Notes: generated from the letters alone by a model not told the origin. A stretch of 64,000 nucleotides of DNA from Rhodobiaceae bacterium UBA7804 (GCA_002480495.1 DLCG01000020.1:91484-155483); one strand, 5' to 3'. Positions 1-8,737 are shown, counted from the first letter of the stretch. Translations and numbers: made by a program.

Positions 1-378
1 GGCGGGGCCTTCGGCGGCCCGCCAGTCGCGCGCGCCCGATTTCAGATTGGCGATGAAGCCATAGCCATCCGTGTTGCGGCCTTCGAGCGTTCCGTCTTCA
101 AGCGTCACGATGGTGTTCACGGCCTTGAGCCGGGCGGCGACCGCGTCGTGCCGCGACAGGGCGGCATAAGCCACTTCCTTGTGCGGCACGGTCACATTGG
201 CGCCGATGAAATCGAGCTTGTGGAGATTGCGGATGGTTTCCGCGGCATCTTCCGGCTTCACGGCGAGAAGCTCGTAGCGCGCATCGGGGATTCTGTGTTC
301 GGCGATCCAGTGATTATGGATCAGCGGCGAACGCGAATGGGCGACGGGCCAGCCGATGACGCAGACCTTGCGGGTCAT
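1..378 (-). CDS. aroE: Shikimate dehydrogenase, N-terminal part (cut by window edge)
   Basis: Reduces 3-dehydroshikimate to shikimate with NADPH in the chorismate pathway. The 126 visible codons carry the substrate-binding SRSPLIHN stretch (residues 15-22), the NVTVPHKE motif with the catalytic Lys at about residue 67, and NTDG with the paired Asp at about residue 104. The ATG at 378 overlaps the maf stop codon by four bases (ATGA), which fixes the start and implies translational coupling. The C-terminal NADP-binding domain lies beyond the left edge. PPDK regulator-maf-aroE is a conserved alphaproteobacterial order. Confidence 0.93.
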   Translation of the reverse strand, partial: MTRKVCVIGWPVAHSRSPLIHNHWIAEHRIPDARYELLAVKPEDAAETIRNLHKLDFIGANVTVPHKEVAYAALSRHDAVAARLKAVNTIVTLEDGTLEGRNTDGYGFIANLKSGARDWRAAEGPA

Positions 379-989
379 GACCTTACCACTCCGTGACGGC
401 GCAACTCATCGAGCAGCGGCAGCAGCGGCAATCCGAGGATCGAGAAATAATCGCCCTCGATCTTCTCGAAGAGCTGCACGCCCGGACCTTCGAGCTGATA
501 GCAGCCGACGCTCTTCATCACCCGGTCGCCCGCCTCCGCGAGATAGGCATCGAGGAATTCCTCGCTGAACTCTCTCATCGTAAGCGTTGCGCGCGCCGTG
601 AGGTTCCAGACCGCGCCGCCATCCTTCACGAGCACTAGACCGGAATGGAGAATATGGGGGCGGCCGCGAAAGGCGAGAAGGTTGGCGCGCGCTTCCTCCA
701 TGCTTTTCGGCTTGTCGTAGCGGCGCCCCTCGCAGGACAGAATCTGGTCCGCGCCGATCACCAGCGCGCTCTCGTTCCTTGCCGATACGGCAAGAGCCTT
801 CGCTTCGGCGAGTTTCAGCGCCAGTTCGTCCGTTTCTTCTTCCGTGTTCCTGTCGCTGTCCGCGAATCCAGCCTTGATCGCGTCTTCATCGACACGCGAA
901 TCTTCCGCGGTGAATGCGAGGCCGGCATCCGCAAGAAGCTTGCGCCGCACCGCGCTGCCGGAAGCCAGTATGAGAGACGGGGAGGTCAT
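375..989 (-). CDS. maf: Maf-family nucleoside triphosphate pyrophosphatase
   Basis: 204 residues, the normal Maf size. The N-terminus LILASGSAVRRKLLADAGL is the Maf signature, and the acidic IGADQILSC region supplies the conserved Asp of the family. These cytoplasmic enzymes hydrolyse non-canonical or modified NTPs to the monophosphate and are linked to house-cleaning and septum control. The gene sits five bases downstream of the PPDK regulator stop and overlaps the aroE start, so the three probably form one operon. Which Maf subfamily (YhdE or YceF) it belongs to is not decided here. Confidence 0.92.
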   Translation of the reverse strand: MTSPSLILASGSAVRRKLLADAGLAFTAEDSRVDEDAIKAGFADSDRNTEEETDELALKLAEAKALAVSARNESALVIGADQILSCEGRRYDKPKSMEEARANLLAFRGRPHILHSGLVLVKDGGAVWNLTARATLTMREFSEEFLDAYLAEAGDRVMKSVGCYQLEGPGVQLFEKIEGDYFSILGLPLLPLLDELRRHGVVRS

Positions 990-994
990 GTTTC

Positions 995-1825
995 TCAGCT
1001 CATGCGTTCGCGCTGGCGCTCATTATAGAGATTGAGCACGGCGGCGGCCGTTTCCTCGATGGAGCGGCGGGTGACATCGATCACCGGCCAGCCATTCTTG
1101 GCGAAGAGACGGCGCGCAAAGGTGATTTCTTCCGCGACGACATCGGGCGCAACGTAATCCGTGTCCGTATTCTCATGCAGCGAAAGAAGCCTGTTCTTCC
1201 GGATTTGCACAAGGCGATCGGGACTGGTGGTGAGTCCGACGATCAGGGGGCGTTCGGCCGTTTCGAGATCCGGCGGCAGCGCGGCGCCCGGCACGATCGG
1301 AATATTCGCCGCCTTGATGCCGCGGTTCGCCAGATAGATGCAGGTCGGCGTCTTCGAAGTGCGGCTGACGCCGAGAAGAACGATGTCGGCTTCGTTCAGG
1401 TCGCCCGCGGACTGGCCGTCATCATGGCTCATCGTGTAGTTGAGCGCGGCGATGCGGTCGAAATATTCCGCATCCATGATGTGCTGCAAGCCGGGCTTGT
1501 GCGAGGACTCCTTGCCAAGATACTGCCCGAGCGCCTTCATCGCCGGATCGAGAACCGAAATGCAGGGCGTCTGCAACTCGGCGCAGCGTTTCTCGAGACG
1601 CGCGCGCAGCTCCTCATTCACCATCGTGAACATGACGAGACCTGGCGCGTTCTCGATTTCGCCGAGCACCCGCTCGAGCTGTTTCGGGCCGCGCACCAGC
1701 GCATAGACATGTTCGATGGGCCGCGCATCCTCATACTGGGCGCAGGCCGCCCGCGCGACCATGTTCAGCGTTTCGCCTGTCGCGTCGGAAACGAGATGAA
1801 GATGGAAGACGCGCTTGCTGCTCAT
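995..1825 (-). CDS. Pyruvate, phosphate dikinase regulatory protein (DUF299/PPSR family)
   Basis: Bifunctional serine/threonine kinase and phosphorylase that inactivates and reactivates pyruvate phosphate dikinase or PEP synthase. The family N-terminus FHLHLVSDATGETL follows directly after the chosen start, and the P-loop-like GVSRTSKTPT motif lies near residue 155. The ATG at 1825 gives 276 residues, the usual family length. An in-frame ATG at 1843 adds six residues (MIRTKD) and cannot be excluded; the frame stays open further upstream but into non-family sequence. The orthologue (RP001 in Rickettsia) flanks the replication origin opposite hemE in several Alphaproteobacteria, as it does here. 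Confidence 0.9.
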   Translation of the reverse strand: MSSKRVFHLHLVSDATGETLNMVARAACAQYEDARPIEHVYALVRGPKQLERVLGEIENAPGLVMFTMVNEELRARLEKRCAELQTPCISVLDPAMKALGQYLGKESSHKPGLQHIMDAEYFDRIAALNYTMSHDDGQSAGDLNEADIVLLGVSRTSKTPTCIYLANRGIKAANIPIVPGAALPPDLETAERPLIVGLTTSPDRLVQIRKNRLLSLHENTDTDYVAPDVVAEEITFARRLFAKNGWPVIDVTRRSIEETAAAVLNLYNERQRERMS

Positions 1826-1954
1826 GTCCTTCGTCCGGATCATCCGGTTTTTCTGCCCCTCAAGGCCGGGGGTTTGCAACCTATCGGCCAGTTTGGCCTC
1901 GCGCCAATTCTTTTTCCGCAAGCCATAACGCACCTCCCGCATATTGCCGCCGGA

Positions 1955-2374
1955 CCTGTGGAAAGCTGTGATTAACGGGTGCAAGCGGGCCTCTCGCGGG
2001 AAGTACTACCGGGTCATACCCGTGCTTCTCTTTCCCTCCCCGGTTTCATGAGTCCGTTGGAAAAGCCGAAGGAACGCTTGCGGAAAACGGGTATGACCGG
2101 CGAGTCTCGCGGCACGGGGAAACTTGTCCACGCTATTAACGGTTTCCCTGTGCATGATGGTCCACAGGAAAAGCCCTTGCGTATTCAGACGTGACGAAGG
2201 GCGCGGCTGAAATTGCGCACAGGCTGTGGCATAGAAAGCATCTGAAAAGCGGGCGGTGGAAAATTTCTCCGCTACTGTGGAGAAAACGGGGTGAGCGTTT
2301 GATCCCCGCCATCCACAGGCATCCACCTCTATCAACTACCTTCAAGACTCTTTTATAGGATTGGGAAAGAACGC
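1955..2374. other. oriC: Predicted chromosomal replication origin (oriC) region
   Basis: No convincing gene lies between the divergent PPDK-regulator gene and hemE. The stretch is dense in degenerate DnaA boxes on both strands: TGTGGAGAA at 2276-2284 (8 of 9 to the consensus complement), TTGTCCACG near 2127, GGTCCACA near 2159, CCATCCACA and GCATCCACC near 2309-2325, and further TGTGG cores near 1957 and 2224. Two copies of a 13-bp motif (CGGGTCATACCCG at 2010-2022 and CGGGTATGACCGG at 2088-2100) face each other. The Caulobacter and Rickettsia origins lie next to hemE, and parS sites 14-17 kb away agree. No full TTAA-N7-TTAA CtrA box was seen. Confidence 0.62.
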
Positions 2375-2401
2375 GTGGACGAGAGAAAGGCTCCCGGAAC
2401 C

Positions 2402-3442
2402 ATGCCTCCGGAGAAGAAACTGCTGAGAGCGCTTGCCGGTCTCGAAACGGAGGGTGTGCCTGTCTGGATGATGCGCCAGGCCGGACGCTATCTGCCGGAA
2501 TACCGGAAGGTGAGGGCGGATGCAGGCAGCTTTCTTGATCTCTGTTACACGCCGGAGCTCGCCGAGGAAGTGACGCTGCAGCCGATCAGGCGCTACGGCT
2601 TCGATGCGGCCATTCTCTTTTCGGATATTCTGGTGGTGCCCGATGCCCTCGGACAGAGGGTGGCCTTCAAGGAAGGCGAGGGACCGGTACTGGAGCCCAT
2701 CACCAATGAAGCGGGCCTCGCGGCGCTCGGGAGCCCTGCGCGCGTCACGGAGCATCTGGGGCCCGTCTACGAGACGGTGTCGCGGCTTTCGAACAGTCTT
2801 CCGAGAGAGGTGACGCTGATCGGCTTTGCCGGCGCACCCTGGACGGTCGCAACCTATATGGTCGGCGGCCGGGGTTCGCCCGATCAGGCGGCGGCGAAGC
2901 TCTGGGCCTATCGCGCGCCGGACGAATTCCAGAAGCTCATCGACATTCTGGTCGAAGCGACGATCGAGCATCTTTCCGCGCAGGTCGAGGCAGGTGCCGA
3001 AGTCGTCCAGATATTCGATACATGGGCGGGTTCCCTGCCGGAGCTTTCCTTCGAGCGTTTCGCGCTCCGCCCCGTGAAGGCGATCCGCGAGCTTCTGCAG
3101 GCGCGCTTTCCCGGTCTTCCGGTCATCGCTTTCCCGCGCGGGTCGGGCGCCATGGCGGCGCGCTATTTCCGCGAGACGGGGGTCAGGGGCCTCAGCCTCG
3201 ATACGGGCGTCTCGCCTGGATGGGCGCGCGACAATCTCCAGCAGCTCGGTTGTCTGCAGGGCAATCTCGACCCGCTGCTTCTCGTGGCGGGAGGGGATGA
3301 GATGCGGAGGCAGGCGCGCCATATCCTCGAGACGCTCGGAAACGGGCCCTTCATCTTCAATCTCGGTCACGGCATCGTGCCGCAGACGCCGCCGGAGCAT
3401 GTCGGCGAACTCGTGAAGCTCGTGCAGGATTGGCGGCCATGA
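2402..3442 (+). CDS. hemE: Uroporphyrinogen III decarboxylase
   Basis: Decarboxylates the four acetate side chains of uroporphyrinogen III to give coproporphyrinogen III in haem synthesis. The signatures VWMMRQAGRYLPEYR near the N-terminus and IGFAGAPWTVATYM in the middle are diagnostic. The ATG at 2402 gives 346 residues, with the conserved LLRALAG starting about residue 6, as in other HemE proteins. An in-frame GTG at 2375 would add nine residues but lies only about 15 bases after a possible TTATAG -10 element. The stop codon overlaps the hemH start (ATGA), indicating a hemE-hemH operon. Confidence 0.95.
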   Translation: MPPEKKLLRALAGLETEGVPVWMMRQAGRYLPEYRKVRADAGSFLDLCYTPELAEEVTLQPIRRYGFDAAILFSDILVVPDALGQRVAFKEGEGPVLEPITNEAGLAALGSPARVTEHLGPVYETVSRLSNSLPREVTLIGFAGAPWTVATYMVGGRGSPDQAAAKLWAYRAPDEFQKLIDILVEATIEHLSAQVEAGAEVVQIFDTWAGSLPELSFERFALRPVKAIRELLQARFPGLPVIAFPRGSGAMAARYFRETGVRGLSLDTGVSPGWARDNLQQLGCLQGNLDPLLLVAGGDEMRRQARHILETLGNGPFIFNLGHGIVPQTPPEHVGELVKLVQDWRP

Positions 3443-4482
3443 AAAAGAAAGTCGCGATCATCCTCTTCAATCTCGGTGGACCGGACGGGCCGGACGCGGT
3501 CCAGCCGTTCCTTTTCAACCTTTTCAACGATCCGGCGATCATCCGGGTGCCGAACCCGATCCGCTGGCTGATCGCGAAGCTCGTCTCGAAACGCCGTGCC
3601 CCCGTGGCAAGGGAGATCTATGCCGAACTTGGCGGTGGCTCGCCGCTGGTGCCGCTGACCGAGGCACAAGGCAAGGCTCTCGAAGAAGCCTTAGCCGGTG
3701 GCGAGTCCGAATATCGCTGTTTCATCGCCATGCGCTATTGGCATCCCTTCGCGGACGAGGCTGCGGCCGCGGCGAAGGCCTGGGGCGCCGAGGAACTCGT
3801 CCTGTTGCCGCTCTATCCGCAATATTCGACAACGACCACGGAATCTTCCTTCCGCGACTGGGAGCGGGCCGCCGCCAAGGCAGGGCTTGCCGCCCCGGCA
3901 AGAACCGTCTGCTGCTACCCCACGGAGGAGGGTTTCGTCGAGGGCTATGCCGCGCTTCTCAGCGCCGCCATCCGCAAGGCGGGCGGCCATGAGGGCTTCC
4001 GCGTTCTCTTTTCCGCGCATGGGCTGCCGAAAAAGGTCATCGAGCAGGGCGACCCCTATCAGGCCCAGGTCGAGCAGAGCTGCGCCGCCATCGTTGCGAA
4101 GCTGGGGCCAGCCGGACGGAACCTGGACTGGGTGACCTGCTATCAGAGCCGGGTGGGGCCGCTCGAATGGATCGGGCCCGCCACGGATGACGAGATCAAA
4201 CGGGCGGGGGCGGAAGGCAAATCCCTCATCGTCCTGCCGGTCGCCTTCGTTTCCGAACATTCCGAGACGCTGGTCGAGCTCGACAAGGAATATGGGCATC
4301 TCGCGAAGGAAAGCGGGGTCCCGGCCTATATCAGGGTTCCGGCGCTTGGCACGGAGCCTCATTTCATCGAAGGGCTCGCCCGTCTTGTCCGGGCCGCGCA
4401 GGCTCAGGACAATATCCTCTGCCCGGAAGACGCGGCAGGCCATGTCTGCACGAAGAATGCCGGTCTAAAGACGATCCGTTGA
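3439..4482 (+). CDS. hemH: Ferrochelatase
   Basis: Inserts Fe2+ into protoporphyrin IX, the last step of haem synthesis. The 347-residue product has the family features in order: LFNLGGPDGPDAV at the N-terminus, YPQYSTTT, LFSAHGLPKK with the active-site His, and VTCYQSRVGP. The ATG at 3439 overlaps the hemE stop by four bases, so the two are probably translationally coupled. A TTG nine bases upstream in frame is an unlikely alternative. Confidence 0.95.
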   Translation: MKKKVAIILFNLGGPDGPDAVQPFLFNLFNDPAIIRVPNPIRWLIAKLVSKRRAPVAREIYAELGGGSPLVPLTEAQGKALEEALAGGESEYRCFIAMRYWHPFADEAAAAAKAWGAEELVLLPLYPQYSTTTTESSFRDWERAAAKAGLAAPARTVCCYPTEEGFVEGYAALLSAAIRKAGGHEGFRVLFSAHGLPKKVIEQGDPYQAQVEQSCAAIVAKLGPAGRNLDWVTCYQSRVGPLEWIGPATDDEIKRAGAEGKSLIVLPVAFVSEHSETLVELDKEYGHLAKESGVPAYIRVPALGTEPHFIEGLARLVRAAQAQDNILCPEDAAGHVCTKNAGLKTIR

Positions 4483-4501
4483 GAAAAGAAAGAATAAAGG
4501 C

Positions 4502-4945
4502 ATGGATTTTCTTCTTCAATACTATCTCTGGATCAAGGCTCTTCATGTTATTTCGGTGATCTTCTGGATGGCGGGGATGGCTTATCTGCCGCGCCTTTTC
4601 GTCTATCACGCGGAGGCCGAGCCCGGTTCCGACAAGTCCGAAACCTTCAAGATCATGGAGCGCCGCCTTCTAAGGGGCATCGTCAATCCGGCGATGATCG
4701 CGTCGCTCTTCTTCGGGCTTCTGATGCTTTCCATTAATCCCGGCCTTTTCTCGGATGGCTGGATGCATGCAAAGCTTTTCCTCATCCTCCTGATGCTCGT
4801 CTTTCACGGCTTGTTCGCCCGCTGGCGGAAGGAATTCGAGCGCGACGAAAACCGGCGGCCGGCCCGTTTCTACCGGATCGTGAACGAGGCCCCGCCGGCG
4901 CTCGTCATCCTGATCGTGCTGCTGGCGGTCGCGAAGCCCTTCTGA
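4502..4945 (+). CDS. hemJ: HemJ-type protoporphyrinogen IX oxidase
   Basis: 147-residue integral membrane protein with about four hydrophobic helices. The N-terminal WIKALHVISVIFWMAGM (with the conserved His) and the C-terminal AKPF end match the HemJ/UPF0093 family, which oxidises protoporphyrinogen IX to protoporphyrin IX in bacteria lacking HemY or HemG. It follows hemH by 19 bases, so the operon supplies HemE, the oxidase and ferrochelatase. The sequence here gives no electron acceptor. Confidence 0.9.
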   Translation: MDFLLQYYLWIKALHVISVIFWMAGMAYLPRLFVYHAEAEPGSDKSETFKIMERRLLRGIVNPAMIASLFFGLLMLSINPGLFSDGWMHAKLFLILLMLVFHGLFARWRKEFERDENRRPARFYRIVNEAPPALVILIVLLAVAKPF

Positions 4946-5322
4946 GCGGGTGCTTTCTTCCTCGAAGTTCGGAACCCCGGCATCCAATTTCCGTTGAAAT
5001 CGGAACGCGCGGCCTTTATATGGGTTGAAAGCCGGGTTTCTTCCGGCGGCCTTCCTACGTTCTTTCCCGGCTGAAAGTGCTGTCCTCGTCGAAGGGTGGC
5101 TCCCCGCCGGGAGTTCCCCGCATAAGGTTCCAAAGGGCGCGAAGTCCCTGGGCCGGTGCGGCGAGGAAAGAGACCAAGGCCCGTTTTCCCGACCGGCATC
5201 ATCAAATCGTTCGAAGACCCGACTACCTTCCCTTCCAGAAAAGATTTCCCCTCCCTCGTTCCGAGGCCCGACCTTCAAGCAAGGCGGCAAGTGGAAACCC
5301 CAGAGAAAGACCGACCAAGCCG
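4946..5322 (+). promoter_or_regulatory. rho leader region with candidate sigma-70 promoter at 4994-5021
   Basis: This 377-base gap before rho holds no convincing gene. A TTGAAA at 4994-4999 and TTATAT at 5016-5021, 16 bases apart, make a plausible sigma-70 promoter. It would give a leader of nearly 300 bases before the rho ATG. Long leaders are known for E. coli rho, where Rho terminates its own message, so autoregulation is possible; that is an inference from family knowledge. An open frame continuing upstream of the rho ATG from 5077 has no Rho similarity. Confidence 0.45.
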
Positions 5323-6588
5323 ATGACGCAGATCAAGCTGCAGGACCTCAAGGCCAAATCCCCGACCGACCTTCTGGCGCTCGCGGAGGAACTCGAGGTC
5401 GAAAACGCCTCCACGCTCCGGACGCAGGACATGATGTTCGCGATCCTGAAGCAATATGCCGAGCGCGACATCGACATCATCGGCGAGGGCGTGGTGGAAG
5501 TGCTGCCGGATGGTTTCGGCTTCCTGCGCTCGCCGGAGGCGAACTACCTGCCGGGCCCGGACGACATCTATGTCTCGCCCTCGCAGATCCGCCGCTTCTC
5601 GCTCCGCACGGGCGACACGGTCGAGGGCGAAATCCGCAGTCCGAAGGACGGCGAACGCTATTTCGCGCTTCTCAAGGTTTCGACCGTCAATTTCGAAAGC
5701 CCGGACAAGGCGCGCCACAAGGTCCATTTCGACAATCTGACGCCGCTCTATCCCGATGAAAAGCTCGAGATGGAAGTGGACGATCCGACGCTGAAGGACC
5801 GCTCCTCCCGTGTCATCGACATCGTCGCCCCTCTCGGCAAGGGCCAGCGCGGCCTCATCGTCGCGCCGCCCCGCACCGGCAAGACGGTGCTCCTGCAGAA
5901 CATCGCGCACTCCATCACGACCAATCATCCCGAATGCTATCTGATCGTGCTCCTGATCGACGAGCGTCCGGAAGAAGTGACCGACATGCAGCGTTCGGTG
6001 AAGGGCGAGGTCATTTCCTCCACCTTCGATGAGCCCGCGCAGCGCCACGTACAGGTCGCGGAAATGGTGATCGAGAAGGCGAAGCGCCTCGTCGAACATG
6101 GCCGCGACGTCGTAATCCTTCTGGACTCCATCACGCGCCTCGGCCGCGCCTACAACACGGTCGTTCCTTCGTCCGGCAAGGTGCTCACCGGCGGTGTCGA
6201 CGCGAATGCGTTGCAGCGCCCCAAGCGCTTCTTCGGCGCCGCGCGTAACATCGAGGAAGGCGGCTCGCTCACCATCATCGCGACGGCGCTCATCGATACG
6301 GGCTCGCGCATGGACGAAGTCATCTTCGAAGAGTTCAAGGGCACGGGTAACTCGGAAATCATTCTCGACCGCAAGATCGCCGACAAGCGCGTCTTCCCTG
6401 CGATCGACATCCTCAAGTCCGGCACCCGCAAGGAAGAGCTCCTGGTCGAGAAGGGCCAGCTCTCGAAGATGTATGTGCTCCGCCGCATCCTCAATCCGAT
6501 GGGCACGGTCGACGCCATCGAGTTCCTGCTCGACAAGCTCAAGCAGACGAAGAACAACGGCGAGTTCTTCGACAGCATGAACACTTAA
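5323..6588 (+). CDS. rho: Transcription termination factor Rho
   Basis: 421 residues, the standard Rho length. The start at 5323 gives MTQIKLQDLKAKSP. An N-terminal helical domain is followed by the RNA-binding cold-shock-like domain (VLPDGFGFLRSP, about residues 57-68). The hexameric ATPase has Walker A PPRTGKTVLL near residue 183, Walker B VVILLDSITRLGRAYN, and the GGVDANAL secondary RNA-binding loop. It follows hemJ but probably has its own promoter. The order oriC-hem genes-rho is typical of the class, although mnmE, which often follows at once, is displaced by about 8.5 kb here. Confidence 0.97.
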   Translation: MTQIKLQDLKAKSPTDLLALAEELEVENASTLRTQDMMFAILKQYAERDIDIIGEGVVEVLPDGFGFLRSPEANYLPGPDDIYVSPSQIRRFSLRTGDTVEGEIRSPKDGERYFALLKVSTVNFESPDKARHKVHFDNLTPLYPDEKLEMEVDDPTLKDRSSRVIDIVAPLGKGQRGLIVAPPRTGKTVLLQNIAHSITTNHPECYLIVLLIDERPEEVTDMQRSVKGEVISSTFDEPAQRHVQVAEMVIEKAKRLVEHGRDVVILLDSITRLGRAYNTVVPSSGKVLTGGVDANALQRPKRFFGAARNIEEGGSLTIIATALIDTGSRMDEVIFEEFKGTGNSEIILDRKIADKRVFPAIDILKSGTRKEELLVEKGQLSKMYVLRRILNPMGTVDAIEFLLDKLKQTKNNGEFFDSMNT

Positions 6589-6660
6589 CGGTTGGTAAGG
6601 ATTTGCTGCTAGCCTGACGACACGACCGATGCGTGTGTCGGGTTGGGTAGCGGAGTTTCC

Positions 6661-7338
6661 ATGAAGATGAACCGGCAGAGGCGCGGTTCGGGCGAAGGGC
6701 GCCCGACCTGGATTCAGCCGCTCATGGAATGGTCTTCCATCCAGAAGGTCAAGGCGCGGCTGAAAGGGCCTCTCGACGGGGTTCCAGCCGAGATCGGCAA
6801 TATCACGCTTTCCAATGCGGGCCGTCAGCTTCTCGCCTGGTGGCTGGAGGCGCGCGGAGACCGCGCCATGCCGGAGGCGGGCGACGTCAATCCCCGGGCT
6901 CTCGTCGAGCTGCTTCCCTATATCCGCTATCTCTCCTGGGAAGATGAAGACAGGCTCGTCTTCCGGATTTTCGGAAGCGCCCTTGCCGAGGCAACGGGCA
7001 CCGATATCACCGGCTACGACATGTTCGCCTTCTCCCATGACGAGGCCGGTATCGACAAGGTGCGCCTCAAGCGCATCCATGAGCAGCCTTGCGGCATCGT
7101 GCTTGTGCGCGATGTCTTCTCGAAAGACGGCGCCTGCTATCCCTGCGAGTTCATGACCCTGCCGATCGCGCCCGGGCCCGATGGCAAGAAGCGGATCATC
7201 GGCACCATCGTGCCCGCCGTTCAGGTCGAGGAATGGAAGGCGGATCTCATCTTCGACCGCATCCTGACGCTTCGCCGCGCCCTTTATTTCGACACGGGCG
7301 CCGGCGTTCCGCCTGCCTCGCTCGGGCTCGAAGTCTGA
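6661..7338 (+). CDS. PAS-domain (PAS_5-like) protein
   Basis: 225 residues with the arrangement of the alphaproteobacterial PAS_5 family. The pattern LLAWWLEARGD, then PRALVELLPYIRYL, then DRLVFRIFGSALAEATGTDITGYDMF forms one PAS fold. No output domain is visible, so any sensory partner is unknown. The ATG at 6661 is preceded by GGAG at a good distance, and a TTG at 6643 is less likely. The 3' end overlaps the convergent hydrolase gene by 55 bases. Function is otherwise unassigned. Confidence 0.75.
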   Translation: MKMNRQRRGSGEGRPTWIQPLMEWSSIQKVKARLKGPLDGVPAEIGNITLSNAGRQLLAWWLEARGDRAMPEAGDVNPRALVELLPYIRYLSWEDEDRLVFRIFGSALAEATGTDITGYDMFAFSHDEAGIDKVRLKRIHEQPCGIVLVRDVFSKDGACYPCEFMTLPIAPGPDGKKRIIGTIVPAVQVEEWKADLIFDRILTLRRALYFDTGAGVPPASLGLEV

Positions 7339-8303
7339 GGCGCGGGCGTCTTTTCTTCACGCGTCATCTTTGCAATGAAGTCGGCGAGGGCGTCCGCAAG
7401 TCCCGGCGCAAGCGGCGCGCGTGGATCGGTGTAGAGCGCCATGTTGCCCGCCCGGTCCTCCGGCGCCACTTTCAGCACATGGTTCATGGTCTCGATGGTG
7501 ACGAGCGTCACGCCCTCGCGTGCCGCCGAGAGTTTCTCGCCGTCGACGGGACGCTGCTGCAGGTCGCGCGTCCCCTGGATCACCAGCGCGGGAACATTCG
7601 TCTTCGCGAGCTCGGCCGCGGGATCGTATTTGAACCAGGAAATCAGATAGGGCTGTACGCTCGGCCGGTAGAGCGTGTCGAGTTGCGGCGGCACGTCGGC
7701 CACCGTTTTCCCACGTTCGAGGCTTTGCAGGATTTCTTCCGAGCGCGCGGCGATGCCGGGCGGCAGGTCCTGTCCGGCGAGCTGTTCGCGGATGAGCGTA
7801 GGCGCCGGTCGGCCGCTCGCCGCCAGCAGCACCAGCCCCGAAACCTCGTGACGCTTCGCGGCAATCGTCGCCAGCAGCGCGCCCTCGCTATGGCCGATGG
7901 CGACGACGCGGCGGATGCGCGCTTCGCCTTCGAGGAATTCAAGCCAGCGCACCGCATCATCCACATAGGTTTCCGCGCGAAGCTCTTCTTCCTCCGGCGC
8001 CGCGCCGATGCTGTCGCCGACGCCGCGCTTGTCGATCCGGAGCGTTGCGATGCCCCGTTCCGCCAGTTCATGCGCAAGGATCTTCAGCGCATTGTTCCGT
8101 CCGCTCGGAAAATTGCCGTCGCGGTCTGTCGGGCCGGAGCCTGCGAGAATGAGCGCCGCATCGACCGGCTCCTCGCCATCCGGGATAGCCAGCGTGCCGA
8201 AAAGCTCGCCCTCGAGGTTCACCTCGCGCTCGCTCCAGGAGGTGGCGTTCGCCGTCACGGCGGATGCGAGGAGGAGCAGAAGCGCGAGGGCGATCTTTCT
8301 CAT
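7284..8303 (-). CDS. Secreted alpha/beta hydrolase (EstD-like serine hydrolase)
   Basis: 339 residues starting with a hydrophobic signal peptide (MRKIALALLLLLAS, predicted cleavage after about residue 20), so probably periplasmic. An alpha/beta-hydrolase core follows: GSGPTDRDGN oxyanion region, nucleophile elbow GHSEGALLA, acid in IQGTRD and His in METMNHVLK. The ATG at 8303 overlaps the GFA gene stop (ATGA), which supports this start over the ATG at 8321. The low-complexity tail TPAPQTSSPSEAGGTPAP overlaps the convergent PAS gene. The substrate is unknown. Confidence 0.82.
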   Translation of the reverse strand: MRKIALALLLLLASAVTANATSWSEREVNLEGELFGTLAIPDGEEPVDAALILAGSGPTDRDGNFPSGRNNALKILAHELAERGIATLRIDKRGVGDSIGAAPEEEELRAETYVDDAVRWLEFLEGEARIRRVVAIGHSEGALLATIAAKRHEVSGLVLLAASGRPAPTLIREQLAGQDLPPGIAARSEEILQSLERGKTVADVPPQLDTLYRPSVQPYLISWFKYDPAAELAKTNVPALVIQGTRDLQQRPVDGEKLSAAREGVTLVTIETMNHVLKVAPEDRAGNMALYTDPRAPLAPGLADALADFIAKMTREEKTPAPQTSSPSEAGGTPAPVSK

Positions 8304-8716
8304 GGTCTGAGCTTTTCCCATCCCGGATAGGGGCCGTCGAAATGTTCCGCGCCATCATGGCCCTCGAACCATGTCGCTTTCGAGGCGCGGAACTCCTGCG
8401 CGATGACACGGGCCGGGACATCGCCGTCGAGCGCATTGGCGGCTAGAATGATCGTCTCGTCAGGTTCCTTGAGGTTCGCGCCCGTCATCGCCGTGCCGCA
8501 GCGCGCGCAGAAGCTGCGGACGAGCCCCGGCGAGCTTTCATGATGGGTGAGTTCCCCTTCGCCCTCCCAGCTCACTTCGTTCCGCATGGCGACGAAGAAG
8601 AAACCGGCATGGCCGCCTGCCGCCTTGCGGCACATGGCGCAATGGCATTCGACGATGCCGCTCATGCGCTTCACGCGGAAGCGCACGGCGCCGCAGAGGC
8701 AGGAGCCCTCGATCAT
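8300..8716 (-). CDS. GFA-family zinc protein (CENP-V/GFA fold)
   Basis: 138 residues with the zinc ligands of the glutathione-dependent formaldehyde-activating enzyme fold: CLCGAV at residues 6-11, CHCAMC around 25-30 and CARCG near 71. Family members bind zinc and often glutathione; formaldehyde activation itself has been questioned for this family, so the reaction is left open. It is probably co-transcribed with the downstream hydrolase through a four-base overlap and lies 21 bases after the quinone oxidoreductase gene. Confidence 0.85.
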   Translation of the reverse strand: MIEGSCLCGAVRFRVKRMSGIVECHCAMCRKAAGGHAGFFFVAMRNEVSWEGEGELTHHESSPGLVRSFCARCGTAMTGANLKEPDETIILAANALDGDVPARVIAQEFRASKATWFEGHDGAEHFDGPYPGWEKLRP

Positions 8717-8737
8717 CTCTCCTCCTTACTCCTTCTT

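Noticed and set aside
1985..2340. Short open frames on both strands in the predicted origin (about 70-110 codons)
   Set aside because: They overlap one another and the DnaA-box cluster, lack ribosome-binding sites and resemble no family.
5077..5322. N-terminal extension of Rho by 82 residues
   Set aside because: The extension has no Rho similarity, and the ATG at 5323 gives the standard length and N-terminus.
5275..7080. A 601-codon open frame on the minus strand
   Set aside because: It is antisense to rho and the PAS gene; composition is shadow-like and there is no ribosome-binding site or motif.
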